NCBI RefSeq assembly: GCF_000235425.2
Contig: NZ_KI912266.1
Coordinates: forward strand, 6,864,035-6,928,034
DNA: 64,000 bases
Reading direction: 5' to 3'
Origin: Pseudofrankia saprophytica
Lineage (GTDB): Bacteria; Actinomycetota; Actinomycetes; Frankiales; Frankiaceae
Below the pieces are notes generated by a model. It searched no databases. It was not told where the DNA came from and saw only the letters and a list, made by a program, of their open reading frames with translations. Positions 41,940-50,518 of the stretch are shown here, one piece after another; positions within the stretch are counted from its first letter, which is position 1, and the number at the start of each line of letters is the position of its first letter. The position numbers and the translations under genes were made by a program.

Positions 41940-43158
41940 AGTGCTGGTCGTCGGGGCTGGCCAGTCCGGGCTTCAGCTCGCGCTGATGCTTCAGGAACGT
42001 GAATACGACGTCACCGTGATGTCGGCACGCACGCCGGAGGAGATCCGGGGCGGCCGCGTCATGTCCACCCAGGCCATGTTCCACACGTCGTTGCAGCATG
42101 AGCGCGACCACGGCCTGAACCTGTGGGAGAAGGACGCCGTCCGCATCGAGGGCCTCGGCGTTTCGGTCGCCGCGCCCGACGGCGGCCGCGCGCTGGACTG
42201 GTTCGGCCGCCTCGACGACTACGGCCAGTCCATCGACCAGCGCGTGAAGATGGCGGGCTGGGCGGAGCTCTTCGAACAGCGCGGCGGGAAGCTGCTCATT
42301 CACGGCGTCACCACCGCCGATCTGAACTCGCTCACGTCGCTCTATGACCTCGTCGTCGTCGCGGCGGGAAAGGGCGAGCTGGTCCAGCTGTTTGACCGCA
42401 ACCCGGAGCGCTCGCCGTTCACCAGCCCGCAGCGTGCGCTGTCGCTGGCCTATGTGCACGGCCTCGCACCTCGCCCCGAGCATCCCGACCACCCGGGCGT
42501 CCGGTTCAACATCGTCCCCGGCGTCGGCGAGCTGTTCATCATTCCGGCGTACACGACCAGCGGAAACTGCGACATCCTCTTCTTCGAGGGCATTCCCGGC
42601 GGCCCGCTGGACTGCTGGTCCGACCAGCCGGGCCCGGACGAGCACCTCGCGCGCCTGCTCGACCTGGTGCGGACCTTCCTGCCGTGGGAGTACGAGCGCT
42701 GCGCGGACGTGGAGCTCACCGACGCGCGCGCCACGCTCGCCGGCGGCTACACCCCGGTGGTGCGCAGGCCGGTCGGCGAGCTGCCCGGCGGCGGCATCGT
42801 GCTCGGCATGGCGGACGTCGTCGTCGCCAACGACCCGATCACCGGCCAGGGCTCGAACAACGCCTCGAAATGCGCCGTGTCCTATCTGGACAGCATCCTC
42901 GAGCACGGCGACAAGCCGTTCGACCGCGTGTGGATGACGGCGACCTTCGAGAAGTACTGGGACTATGCCCAGTACGTGACCACCTGGACGAACGCGCTGC
43001 TCGGCCCGCCCCCGGAGCACGTGCTGCAGATCCTCGGCACCGCGCAGGCCAAGGACGCCGTCGCCCGCCGGTTCGCCAGCGGCTTCGACAACCCACCCGA
43101 GTTCTTCGAGTGGTTCATGGACCCGGCGAAGACGGCCGCCTACCTGGCGACCGTCTGA
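41932..43158 (+). CDS. StyA-like FAD-dependent monooxygenase
   Basis: A 408-residue styrene-monooxygenase-type flavoprotein: the N-terminal Rossmann loop VVGAGQSGLQLALMLQE, VMSTQAMFHTSLQHERD, LVVVAAGKGEL and NDPITGQGSNNASKCA, all matching the StyA family. StyA oxygenases epoxidise alkenes with FADH2 supplied by a separate reductase, which is not encoded here. Coupling to the conservon GTPase gene is the notable context: Streptomyces conservons are often followed by P450 genes, and this flavoprotein may be a substitute effector. The last 19 bases overlap the convergent secreted-protein gene. Confidence 0.9.
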   Translation: MRKVLVVGAGQSGLQLALMLQEREYDVTVMSARTPEEIRGGRVMSTQAMFHTSLQHERDHGLNLWEKDAVRIEGLGVSVAAPDGGRALDWFGRLDDYGQSIDQRVKMAGWAELFEQRGGKLLIHGVTTADLNSLTSLYDLVVVAAGKGELVQLFDRNPERSPFTSPQRALSLAYVHGLAPRPEHPDHPGVRFNIVPGVGELFIIPAYTTSGNCDILFFEGIPGGPLDCWSDQPGPDEHLARLLDLVRTFLPWEYERCADVELTDARATLAGGYTPVVRRPVGELPGGGIVLGMADVVVANDPITGQGSNNASKCAVSYLDSILEHGDKPFDRVWMTATFEKYWDYAQYVTTWTNALLGPPPEHVLQILGTAQAKDAVARRFASGFDNPPEFFEWFMDPAKTAAYLATV

Positions 43159-44123
43159 CCGGTGAGCAGGGGCATGACCCTGCCCAGCAGCGGCCCGAGC
43201 TGGTCCGCCAACGGCGCGAGCTTGCCGAGCAGCTCCGGGCCGAGCGCCGGCGCATCCGCGCCGCCGTTCAGCGAGGCCAGCATCGGCGCGAAGATCGGCC
43301 CCAGGGCCGGCCCGACGACGTCCATGAGGCTGATGCCGACGTCCGCGCCGGGCCACTCGGCGGCGCCCGGGTCGAGCAGGCCAAGCCATGGGTCGTTCGC
43401 CGCGTAGGTGACCGGTCGAGGCGGGCCGGCCGGCCACATCGCGCGCAGGATGAGCGCGAGGTAGGCAGGGTCCAGCCCGGTGAACAGGCCGCGCACGGCG
43501 GTCCGCGGGGCCATCGCGGCCGGCACGTGCGCGGCCACCTCGACGGCGCCCCACGACGGGAAGACCGCGACCCGGTACTGCGGCCGGGAGAACAGGTAAC
43601 CGGGTGTGCCCGGCACCACCACCTCCCAGGAGCCGTCGCCGAACACCAGGTGCCCGGGGCCCGGCAGGTACGGCGCCAGCTCGTCGATCGGTCCGACGTG
43701 GGCGATCTCGGCGATCGCGGTCCTGATGCTCACCCTGCCGTCGAGGGTCCGGATCCCGTGGGCCTGCAGCCGCCCCACCGTGTAGAGCTCGCCGGGGCCG
43801 GCCGGCACCTGGTCGAGCGCGGCGACCAGCGGCCCGGTGGCGAGGAACCCGGGAACGTCGAGTGTCCCGAGCGGGATGGTCACCCGTTCGAGCCCGATCG
43901 GCCCGAACGGCGGCAGCCGCCCCGCGTCGGAGGCCGCCGGAACCGGCACCCCCACGAGGGCCGACGCGGCGGGCGTGCCGGCGACCCCGGCCGCTCCGAC
44001 GCATCCGACGGCGACCAGGGACGCGGCCACGGCACGAACAGCCCGGCCAGCCCAGCCAGCCCAGCCAGCCCGGCCATGTCGACTACGCACAGTAACCATC
44101 GGCACGTAGGCTAACGGCGGCAC
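43140..44123 (-). CDS. Secreted protein of unknown function
   Basis: A 327-residue exported protein. A long n-region with the repeat WAGWAG (from CCAGCCCAGC DNA repeats) is followed by a hydrophobic stretch and a likely signal-peptidase site around ASALVG. The mature part contains GPIGLERVTIPLGTLDVPGF and a VFGDGSWEVVVPGTPGY segment, but no catalytic motif that I recognise. The GTG at 44123 has GGGAGGG seven bases upstream and is preferred to the ATG at 44099. It is convergent with and overlaps the StyA-like gene. Confidence 0.7.
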   Translation of the reverse strand: MPPLAYVPMVTVRSRHGRAGWAGWAGRAVRAVAASLVAVGCVGAAGVAGTPAASALVGVPVPAASDAGRLPPFGPIGLERVTIPLGTLDVPGFLATGPLVAALDQVPAGPGELYTVGRLQAHGIRTLDGRVSIRTAIAEIAHVGPIDELAPYLPGPGHLVFGDGSWEVVVPGTPGYLFSRPQYRVAVFPSWGAVEVAAHVPAAMAPRTAVRGLFTGLDPAYLALILRAMWPAGPPRPVTYAANDPWLGLLDPGAAEWPGADVGISLMDVVGPALGPIFAPMLASLNGGADAPALGPELLGKLAPLADQLGPLLGRVMPLLTGQTVAR

Positions 44124-44202
44124 GCCGGCCCTCCCGTCCGCCCGCTCCCCGGGCGTGGCGTCAGGGCCGTGGCCTGGTGGCGCCGCGGACGCGGCGGCGC
44201 GG

Positions 44203-45051
44203 CTATGGGTGCTGGCTGCTCACCGAGACGATCTCGCCGGTCATGTAGGTCGAGTAGTCGCTGGCGAGGAAGGCGATGACGGTGGCGACCTCCCAGGGCT
44301 CGGCGGCCCGGCCGAACGCCTCCCGGCGGGAGAGCTCGGCGAGGAGGTCCTCGTCGCTGACCTTGGCGAGGAACGGGTGCATGGCGAGGCTCGGCGCGAC
44401 CGCGTTCACCCGCACCCCGTGGGGGGCCGCCTCCATGGCGGCGCACCGGGTCAGCGCCATGACGCCCGCCTTGGCGGCGGCGTAGTGCGCCTGGCCGGAC
44501 TGGGCGCGCCAGCCGACGACGGAGGCGTTGTTCACGATCACGCCGGCACCGGCCGGCAGCATCCTGCGCAGGGCGGCCCTCGTCGCCCGCATGGTGCCGG
44601 TCAGCGTCACGTCGAGCACCGTCGACCACTGGTCGTCGGTCATCTCGGTCAGCGGCACGTCGCCACCGAGGCCCGCGTTGTTGACGAGCACGTCCAGCCG
44701 GCCGTGGGTGTCGTGGACGGCGTCGAACAGCGCGCCGATCTGCTCCTCGCTGCGCACGTCGCACGGCACCGCCAGCGGCGGCGCGCCGGTCAGCTCGCCG
44801 AGCTTCGCGGCGGCCTCGCCCAGGCGGCGGACGTGGTGGTCGGAGACGACGACGGTCGCGCCCTCCAGCGCCGCGCGCCACGCGGTGGCGAACCCGATGC
44901 CGGTGCCGGCGGCGGCGGTCACCAGGACGACCTTGCCGCGCAGCAGGTCCCGCCCCGGCGGCGGCTCCGGCGCGGGGCGCGGGCCCGCGGCCAAGGGCGC
45001 GCCGGCAGCCGTGGCCGGGGACGTGGTCTCGGCGATCTTCGGGTCAGGCAC
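44203..45051 (-). CDS. ipdF: IpdF-like short-chain dehydrogenase
   Basis: A 282-residue SDR. Cofactor loop TAAAGTGIGFATAWRAALEG (an alanine-rich variant of TGxxxGIG), NNAGLGGDVPL, the active-site Ser in NNASVVGWRAQSGQ and YAAAK. ALTRCAAMEAAPHGVRVNAVAPSLAMHPFL completes the fold (two blocks). The WRAQ-GQ region and the preceding fadE30-type gene match the Rv3559c-Rv3560c order, where IpdF oxidises a hydroxylated HIC-CoA intermediate. The GTG at 45051 overlaps the ACAD stop by eight bases. A Pro/Ala-rich stretch of ~35 residues precedes the fold. Confidence 0.85.
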   Translation of the reverse strand: MPDPKIAETTSPATAAGAPLAAGPRPAPEPPPGRDLLRGKVVLVTAAAGTGIGFATAWRAALEGATVVVSDHHVRRLGEAAAKLGELTGAPPLAVPCDVRSEEQIGALFDAVHDTHGRLDVLVNNAGLGGDVPLTEMTDDQWSTVLDVTLTGTMRATRAALRRMLPAGAGVIVNNASVVGWRAQSGQAHYAAAKAGVMALTRCAAMEAAPHGVRVNAVAPSLAMHPFLAKVSDEDLLAELSRREAFGRAAEPWEVATVIAFLASDYSTYMTGEIVSVSSQHP

Positions 45052-46243
45052 GCGGCAGCCCCAGCGTTCTCTCGGCGATGATGTTGCGCTGGATCTCGCT
45101 CGACCCGGCGTAGATGGTGTCGGCCCGGCTGAACAGGAACAGCGACTGCTCAGGACGCAGCTCGTAGGGCTCGCCGCAGGTGAGCATCGCCTCGGCGCCG
45201 AGCACGTCCATCGCGAGCTCACCCAGCTGCTGGTGCCACGTCGACCAGTAGAGCTTCCCGATCGACGACGCCGGGCCGGGCGGGATGTCGGCGGTGGCGT
45301 CCGCGAGCGTGCGCAGCGCGGTGAAACGCATGATCTCGACGCCGATCCACGCGCGCACCAGGCGGTCGCGCAGGTGCGGTACCTCCCAGCCGCCGTTGCG
45401 CTTGGCCAGGGCGATGATCCGCTCCAGCTCGCGCTTGAAGCCGACCTGCTGGCCGAGCGTGAAGGTGCCGCGCTCGAAGCCGAGCGTGGCCATCCCGATC
45501 CGCCAGCCGTCGCCCTCGGCTCCGACCAGGTTGGCCGCCGACGTGCGCGCGCCGTCGAAGAAGACCTCGTTGAACTCCGACGTGCCGGTCATCGACACGA
45601 TCGGACGAATGTCGATGCCGGGCTGGCGCATCGGGACCAGCAGGTAGGACAGGCCCTTGTGCCGCGCGGAGCCTGGCTCGGTGCGCACCAGCGCGAACCC
45701 CCAGTCGGCCTGATGGGCGAGCGAGGACCAGACCTTCTGCCCGTGGATGACGTAGTCGTCGCCGTCCCGGCGGGCGCGGGTGGACAGCGCGGCAAGGTCG
45801 GAGCCCGCGCCCGGCTCGGAGTACAACTGGCACCACAGGGCCTCGCCCGCGCGGATCGGCGGCAGCAGCCGGCGGCGCTGGTCCTCGGTGCCGAAGGCGA
45901 TGAGCGTCGGGCCGACCATGCCGTCGCCGATCAGCCCGACCCGCGCCGGCGCGTCCGCCCGCGCGTACTCCTCGTGGAAGACGACCTGCTCGGCGACCGA
46001 CAGCCCCCGGCCGCCGTACTCCTTCGGCCACGACAGACAGATCCAGCCAGCCGCGGCTAGCTGGCGCTCCCAGTCGAGGCGCAGCTCGAACGCCTCGTGC
46101 TCGCGGCCGGGTCCGCCGAGGCCGCGGGCCTTCGCGAACTCGCCGGTCAGCGCGTCGGCCAGCCACGCGCGCACCTCCTCGCGGAAGCCGGGCGCCTCCG
46201 CGCCCGCCGCGCCGGTCGGCCCTGACGTCTCGCTCGACACCAC
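45044..46243 (-). CDS. fadE30: FadE30-like acyl-CoA dehydrogenase
   Basis: A 399-residue acyl-CoA dehydrogenase. FAD/substrate segments WCQLYSEPGAGSDLAAL and VIHGQKVWSSLAHQADWGFALVRT (two blocks), FFDGARTSAANLVG, and the C-terminal IYAGSSEIQRNIIAERTLGLPRA (two blocks). Length and gene order (next to kstR2 and ipdF) match mycobacterial FadE30, which desaturates HIC-CoA intermediates. It would use an electron-transferring flavoprotein. A KstR2-type site is 26-39 bp upstream of the start, so it overlaps the expected promoter. Confidence 0.88.
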   Translation of the reverse strand: MVSSETSGPTGAAGAEAPGFREEVRAWLADALTGEFAKARGLGGPGREHEAFELRLDWERQLAAAGWICLSWPKEYGGRGLSVAEQVVFHEEYARADAPARVGLIGDGMVGPTLIAFGTEDQRRRLLPPIRAGEALWCQLYSEPGAGSDLAALSTRARRDGDDYVIHGQKVWSSLAHQADWGFALVRTEPGSARHKGLSYLLVPMRQPGIDIRPIVSMTGTSEFNEVFFDGARTSAANLVGAEGDGWRIGMATLGFERGTFTLGQQVGFKRELERIIALAKRNGGWEVPHLRDRLVRAWIGVEIMRFTALRTLADATADIPPGPASSIGKLYWSTWHQQLGELAMDVLGAEAMLTCGEPYELRPEQSLFLFSRADTIYAGSSEIQRNIIAERTLGLPRA

Positions 46244-46268
46244 GTCCGACAGGTTAGCGCCCAGACCA

Positions 46269-46282
46269 AGCTAGCGCTTGGT
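46269..46282. promoter_or_regulatory. KstR2-type operator upstream of fadE30
   Basis: AGCTAGCGCTTGGT fits ANCAAGNNCTTGNT with one change. Immediately upstream ACCAAG adds another half-site, so two overlapping versions are possible. Confidence 0.55.
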
Positions 46283-46377
46283 TTGCCGTGGGCCCCGCGA
46301 CAACGCGGTCACCGGCCCGAGGCACAGGGCACAAAACGCAAGGCACCAGGCACCAGGCACCGGCCGCTGGTGTCGCG

Positions 46378-47046
46378 CTAGCCGGCCGGGCGGACGCGGA
46401 TGCCGTCGAAGACAGTGGTGAGGAACTGCTCGGCCAGCTCCGCCGGGCCGAGGGGCCCATCAGGGGAGTACCAGTGCACCGACACCCAGATCGCGTCGCG
46501 CAGGAAGCGGTGCGTGAGCCTGGGGTCGAGGTCGGCGCGCAGCTCACCGGCGGCGACGCCGTCGCGCAGCGCCGCGAGCCACAGCCGCTGGCTTTCCGCC
46601 TCGGAGGCGCGCAGGTAGGCGAACCGCGGCAGCGTCGCCAGGTAGCCACGCTCGTTCTGGAACACGGTGACGGCGGCGCGGTGCCGCGCGATCGTGACGA
46701 ACGCGGCCCGCACCAGCGCGGCGATCGTGTCACTCGGGCCCGCCTGGTCGGCGGCTATCGCGGCGTGCCGGGCGTGCAGGTCGTCGAGGAAGCTCGACAG
46801 GAGCTCGTCGACGATCGACTCCTTGGAGTCGAAGTGGTGGTAGAGGCTGCCGGAGAGCATGCCGGCGGCGTCCGCGATCTCCCGGACCGTCGTCGCCCGG
46901 TAGCCCCGCTCCGCGAACAGGCCGGCGGCGATCTCGACGATCGCCGCGCGCCGCTCCGACTCGCCCCCCGCCGCCGCTCGCCCACTCCCGGCGGCGCGGC
47001 CGCCGGAACGTCCCCGGGTTCGACCACGCGTCGGTGAGGTGTCCAC
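46378..47046 (-). CDS. kstR2: KstR2, TetR-family repressor of HIP catabolism
   Basis: A 222-residue TetR regulator. The helix-turn-helix region AAGLFAERGYRATTVREIADAAGMLSGSLYHHFDSKESIVDELL (two blocks) almost repeats that of mycobacterial KstR2 (FAERGLRATTVRDIAD, GILSGSLYHHFASKEEMVDE). The C-terminal RFLRDAIWVSVHWY also matches. KstR2 is derepressed by HIP-CoA. The GTG at 47046 is the most upstream start compatible with the operator position at 47067-47080; no strong ribosome site decides it. Genes ipdF-fadE30 lie downstream on the same strand. Confidence 0.9.
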   Translation of the reverse strand: MDTSPTRGRTRGRSGGRAAGSGRAAAGGESERRAAIVEIAAGLFAERGYRATTVREIADAAGMLSGSLYHHFDSKESIVDELLSSFLDDLHARHAAIAADQAGPSDTIAALVRAAFVTIARHRAAVTVFQNERGYLATLPRFAYLRASEAESQRLWLAALRDGVAAGELRADLDPRLTHRFLRDAIWVSVHWYSPDGPLGPAELAEQFLTTVFDGIRVRPAG

Positions 47047-47066
47047 CTCCGCATTATCGCCCGTCA

Positions 47067-47080
47067 ACCAAGCGCTTGGT
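47067..47080. promoter_or_regulatory. Perfect KstR2-type operator upstream of kstR2
   Basis: ACCAAGCGCTTGGT is a perfect 14-nt palindrome and a full match to the mycobacterial KstR2 consensus ANCAAGNNCTTGNT, about 20 bp before the chosen start codon. Confidence 0.82.
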
Positions 47081-47186
47081 CGGTTCGCTTCCTCACAGCC
47101 GCCCGAGCGCGGCGACACGCCGGGGATTCAGGTGGCTCGGCGCGTCAGGGGCGCACCTGCCCTCCCGTCACCGCATCCGGATACGT

Positions 47187-47870
47187 ATGGTCGTGGGCGT
47201 GGTTCCCGATGCCGACGGATTCGCGGACGATACCGGTGACGACCGCCTGGGCGCTGGTGGCCTCCTCGACGAGGCCGTGACCGACGCCGACCTCTTCGGC
47301 GGTGACGTCCTGACAGACCAGACAGCGGGGGACACGGTCCTCACCGCCCGGATACGGCGGCGCTCGCCGGGCTCGTTGGAGGCGGAGATCCTCAACGTGC
47401 TGCACACCGCGCGCCGCGAGCTCTCCCCCGGCCAGGTGCGCGAGCGTCTTGCCAGCGGCGCCACGCTGTCCTACAGCGCCGTGGTCACGACACTGACCCG
47501 TCTGCACGGCAAGGGGGTCGTCACCCGCCGCCGGGCCGGCCGCGCCTTCCTCTACCTGGCGGAGTCCGACGCGGCGAGCCTGGTCGCCTGGCGCATGAAC
47601 CGCCTGCTCGACGAGCAGGCCGACCACCGCCCGGCGCTCACCCACTTCCTCGCCGCGCTCTCCCCCGGCGACGAGGCGGTGATCCGCCAGCTGCTCGCCG
47701 AAAGCCCCGCCGACCCGGTCGAGCCGGCCACCGGCCACGCGCCGGGCGAGGACGAGCCGGACGGCGCCGCCGGGCGCGTCCCCCAGGACGGGCGGGGCGC
47801 TGGCGAGACGACAGGCCCGTGGGACGGGAGGCACGGCTCCGGCAACGGCCGCGCACCGGCCGGACGCTAG
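47187..47870 (+). CDS. BlaI/MecI-family transcriptional regulator
   Basis: A 227-residue protein with a BlaI-type winged helix about residues 62-145: GSLEAEILNVLHTARRELSPGQVRERL, TLSYSAVVTTLTRLHGKGVVTRRRAGRAFLY (each in blocks). Helices for dimerisation follow (RMNRLLDEQ, FLAALSPGDEAVIRQLL). An acidic ~60-residue extension precedes the DNA-binding domain and a Gly/Pro/Glu tail follows, both unusual for BlaI. The peptidase gene begins one base after its stop, as in BlaI-BlaR1 sensor pairs for beta-lactam or cell-wall stress. Confidence 0.85.
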   Translation: MVVGVVPDADGFADDTGDDRLGAGGLLDEAVTDADLFGGDVLTDQTAGDTVLTARIRRRSPGSLEAEILNVLHTARRELSPGQVRERLASGATLSYSAVVTTLTRLHGKGVVTRRRAGRAFLYLAESDAASLVAWRMNRLLDEQADHRPALTHFLAALSPGDEAVIRQLLAESPADPVEPATGHAPGEDEPDGAAGRVPQDGRGAGETTGPWDGRHGSGNGRAPAGR

Positions 47871-48971
47871 ATGGTCGGCGAGCTGGTCCTCTGCGCGCTG
47901 GTCGCTCCGTTGCTCGGCACGTTCGTGATGCGCCTGCTGGCGGACCGGGTGGCCGCGGGCATCGCCGTCGTCGCCTTCACGGTCTCCGCCTGCCTGCTCG
48001 CGCTCGGGACGGCCCTGGTGCTGCTCGCGGGCGGCATCCACACGACGACGGCCCTGGTCAACACCGGTAAACGGGGATGGACCGCCGAGGCCTGGGCCGA
48101 CGCAGGCCAGGACATGTGGCTGTCCGGGCCGTGCGCGCTCGTCGCCGTCCTGGCCGGCGTCTCGGCGGGGCGGGCGTGGCGCCGGCAGCGGACCGCCCTG
48201 CGGGCCGCCGGGGTCGAGGCGGCCGCGCTACCCGGCGAGGACGTCGTCGTGGTGGTCCCCGGCAAGCACCCGGACGCGTTCACGCTGCCCGGCTCACCCG
48301 GCCGGATCGTGGTCACCGAGTCCATGCGCGCGGCGCTGAGCCCGGACGAGCTCGGGGTGGTGCTCGCGCACGAGCGCGCCCACCTGCGCGGCCGCCACCA
48401 TCGCTACGTCGACGCCACGAGGCTCGCCGCCGCCGGCCAGCCGCTGCTGCGCCCTGTCGCCCGGCTGGTCGAGTACGGCGTCGAGCGCTGGGCCGACGAG
48501 CGCGCCGCGGTCGAGGTCGGCGACCGGGTGCGGGTCGCCCGCGCGATCGGCACGGTCGCGCTGGTCACCGCCGCGACCGGCCCGCCCTCGTCCCCTGGCT
48601 CCGCCTCGACCGGCTCCCGCTGCCCGGCCGGTCACACGTCGCTGGGCGCCGCTCCCTCCGCGCTGCGCATCGCCACTCCCGACTGGCTGGCGGAGCCGGA
48701 GCCCTCCGCGGCCACCGTGTCCCGCCGCGCGCGGCGGGGCGATCCGGTCCGCCGCCCCCCGCGTGCCAGTCGCACCGGTCGGGCCCCCCGGCCGGGTCCG
48801 GTCCCGCGCCGGGTCCGCGCCCTGCTGCGCCCGCTGCCCGCCTCCAGCCACCTGATGCTGCTGACGATCCCGGCCTTCCTGTCGCTCGGCTCCTGCTTCT
48901 TCGCCGGCAACATCTGCTACGACCTCCACCTCCCCCTGGCCATGGCCCTCGAGCTCGAGGCCCAGTTCTAG
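47871..48971 (+). CDS. M56/M48-type membrane metallopeptidase
   Basis: A 366-residue membrane peptidase with helices near residues 5-23, 27-53 and 85-101, the zinc motif HERAH in VVLAHERAHLRGRHH (about 163-170), and the later motif WADERAAVEVGD. After a basic Pro/Arg-rich stretch, a final membrane helix occurs near the C-terminus. No extracellular penicillin-binding sensor domain of BlaR1 type is present; this is the short actinobacterial form. With the adjacent BlaI-like gene it probably forms a protease-triggered derepression pair; the target is unknown. Confidence 0.85.
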   Translation: MVGELVLCALVAPLLGTFVMRLLADRVAAGIAVVAFTVSACLLALGTALVLLAGGIHTTTALVNTGKRGWTAEAWADAGQDMWLSGPCALVAVLAGVSAGRAWRRQRTALRAAGVEAAALPGEDVVVVVPGKHPDAFTLPGSPGRIVVTESMRAALSPDELGVVLAHERAHLRGRHHRYVDATRLAAAGQPLLRPVARLVEYGVERWADERAAVEVGDRVRVARAIGTVALVTAATGPPSSPGSASTGSRCPAGHTSLGAAPSALRIATPDWLAEPEPSAATVSRRARRGDPVRRPPRASRTGRAPRPGPVPRRVRALLRPLPASSHLMLLTIPAFLSLGSCFFAGNICYDLHLPLAMALELEAQF

Positions 48972-49148
48972 GAGAGCCTCGGCGAAGGCGTGGCCGGCCG
49001 TGTCCGCGCCATGATCACGATTTCGGCCCTCGGGTGGTTGCGACTGCCACCGTTCCGCGACCAGCAGAGGGCAGGACCGGCGATCACGCCAACGGGCGGG
49101 GCTTGGCTGAGGCGAGGCTTGGCTGAACGGCGCTGGTCGGCGACGGCG

Positions 49149-49574
49149 CTAGTCGGCGACGGCGCGCTGCGCGGTGATGCTGGTGGGCGTGAGGCGGACG
49201 AGTAGCTCGCCGGGTACGCCGTTGCGGCGGCCGAACTCCTCTGCGCGGTCGGCGCCCATGTAGCGGCCGCCGATCGCGGTCGCCCAGCGACGGACCTCGG
49301 CCAGATCCTCCGACAGGGTCACGGTGCCGCTCACGATCACGAACGCGTACGGCGGCGTGTCGTCGTCGACGCACAGGCTCGCCCGGCCGTCCCTGCGCAG
49401 GTTGCGCCCCTTGACGGTGTCGGCGCCTGTGTTGAACAGGATGTCGTCGCCGTCGAGCACGAACCAGATCGGCGCGATGTGCGGCCGCCCGTCCGCCCGC
49501 ACGGTGGCAAGCTTCCCCGTCCGTGTCCCCGCCGCCGCGAACTCCCGCCACTCCCCCGCACCCATCGCCACCAT
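49149..49574 (-). CDS. Pyridoxamine-5'-phosphate-oxidase-fold F420/FMN protein
   Basis: A 141-residue split beta-barrel flavoprotein: TGKLATVRADGRPHIAPIWFVLDGDDILFNTG (in blocks), then KGRNLRRDGRASLCVDDD and a C-terminal VRLTPTSITAQRAV. This is the PPOX-class, F420-dependent family common in actinobacteria; substrates include quinones, biliverdin and xenobiotics. The ATG at 49574 is chosen because upstream codons are low-complexity. Confidence 0.85.
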   Translation of the reverse strand: MVAMGAGEWREFAAAGTRTGKLATVRADGRPHIAPIWFVLDGDDILFNTGADTVKGRNLRRDGRASLCVDDDTPPYAFVIVSGTVTLSEDLAEVRRWATAIGGRYMGADRAEEFGRRNGVPGELLVRLTPTSITAQRAVAD

Positions 49575-49692
49575 GCCCCCACCCTCGCACACGCCGCGGG
49601 AGGCCAGGGAGAACCTCCACCGGCCCCGGCCCAACGGCCCCGCCAGGCCGAGCCTGGCTGGCTGGCTGGCTGGCTGGCTACCGACGGTCGCG

Positions 49693-50397
49693 TCAGCGGT
49701 CGCGGCGGGCGGTGACACCCGGGGCGTAGGCGCGGACGAAGAGGCTGACATTCGAACGGATGGCCAGGTCCAGTTCGTCGGAGTCCTGAGCCGGTGGTGG
49801 GGAGATCGCGAACGTGCCGAGCTCCGTCATCGCCCACGAGACCCCGGTGACCAGGGTGACGAACTGGCCGGCCGCGCGGGCCGGGTCGTCGATGTCGAGG
49901 GCTCCGGCGTGGGCGAGACGGGCCAGGCTGCCGATGAGGGTGGGCCAGACGGGCGTCGCCGCCCGGGACCGCCACAGCGCCTGGAGGGCGGCATGGCGTG
50001 GCGCCTCCGTCTGAACGAGCAGGCGCAGCGACGCAGTGCCTGGGCTGGCATAGACGTCGTTGATGCGCCGGGCGAGGTCGACGAGGTACTTCTCGGCTTC
50101 GTCGGTGCCGTCCACCCGGTTGGGAAACGCGAGTGTCGCTTCGCGCAGGGCCTGCAGGTTCGCCGTGATCCGCTCATCCACGACCGCGAGGAAGAGCTTT
50201 TCCTTGTCGCCGAAGTGGTTGTACACGGTCTGGCGTGAGGCGGGAGTCGCCGTCGCGATGTCGTCGAGGCTGGTCGCGGCGTAGCCCTGGCGGGCGAAGA
50301 CCTCGAACGCCGCCTTCATGATCGCCTCTCGTTTGGCCTGCGTGCCGCGGCCTGACGCCCCCGCGCCGACACCGCCTGCGTCGCCAGCCACGGGCAC
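49693..50397 (-). CDS. TetR-family transcriptional regulator
   Basis: A 234-residue TetR protein: KREAIMKAAFEVFARQGYAATSLDDIATATPASRQTVYNHFGDKEKLFLAVV (in blocks) is the N-terminal DNA-binding domain. The C-terminal ligand domain resembles the TetR_C AefR-like type. Divergent from the FAD oxidoreductase gene; a 6-bp-arm palindrome at 50432-50447 in the shared region is the likely operator for both. Effector unknown. Confidence 0.9.
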   Translation of the reverse strand: MPVAGDAGGVGAGASGRGTQAKREAIMKAAFEVFARQGYAATSLDDIATATPASRQTVYNHFGDKEKLFLAVVDERITANLQALREATLAFPNRVDGTDEAEKYLVDLARRINDVYASPGTASLRLLVQTEAPRHAALQALWRSRAATPVWPTLIGSLARLAHAGALDIDDPARAAGQFVTLVTGVSWAMTELGTFAISPPPAQDSDELDLAIRSNVSLFVRAYAPGVTARRDR

Positions 50398-50431
50398 AGG
50401 CTACTCTCCTGGACCCAGGCGACTGAATCTC

Positions 50432-50447
50432 TGGACAACGATGTCCA
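50432..50447. promoter_or_regulatory. Palindromic operator in TetR/FAD divergent region
   Basis: TGGACAACGATGTCCA has perfectly inverted arms TGGACA/TGTCCA with a 4-bp centre. It lies 35 bp from the TetR start and about 70 bp from the FAD-gene start, a usual location for autoregulated TetR control. Confidence 0.6.
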
Positions 50448-50518
50448 ATTTGATGGTCGTACTTGTCTCGCCGGGTTACGTACCCGGCTGCCAATCAAGG
50501 AGAGGTCGAGGAGAGGCT

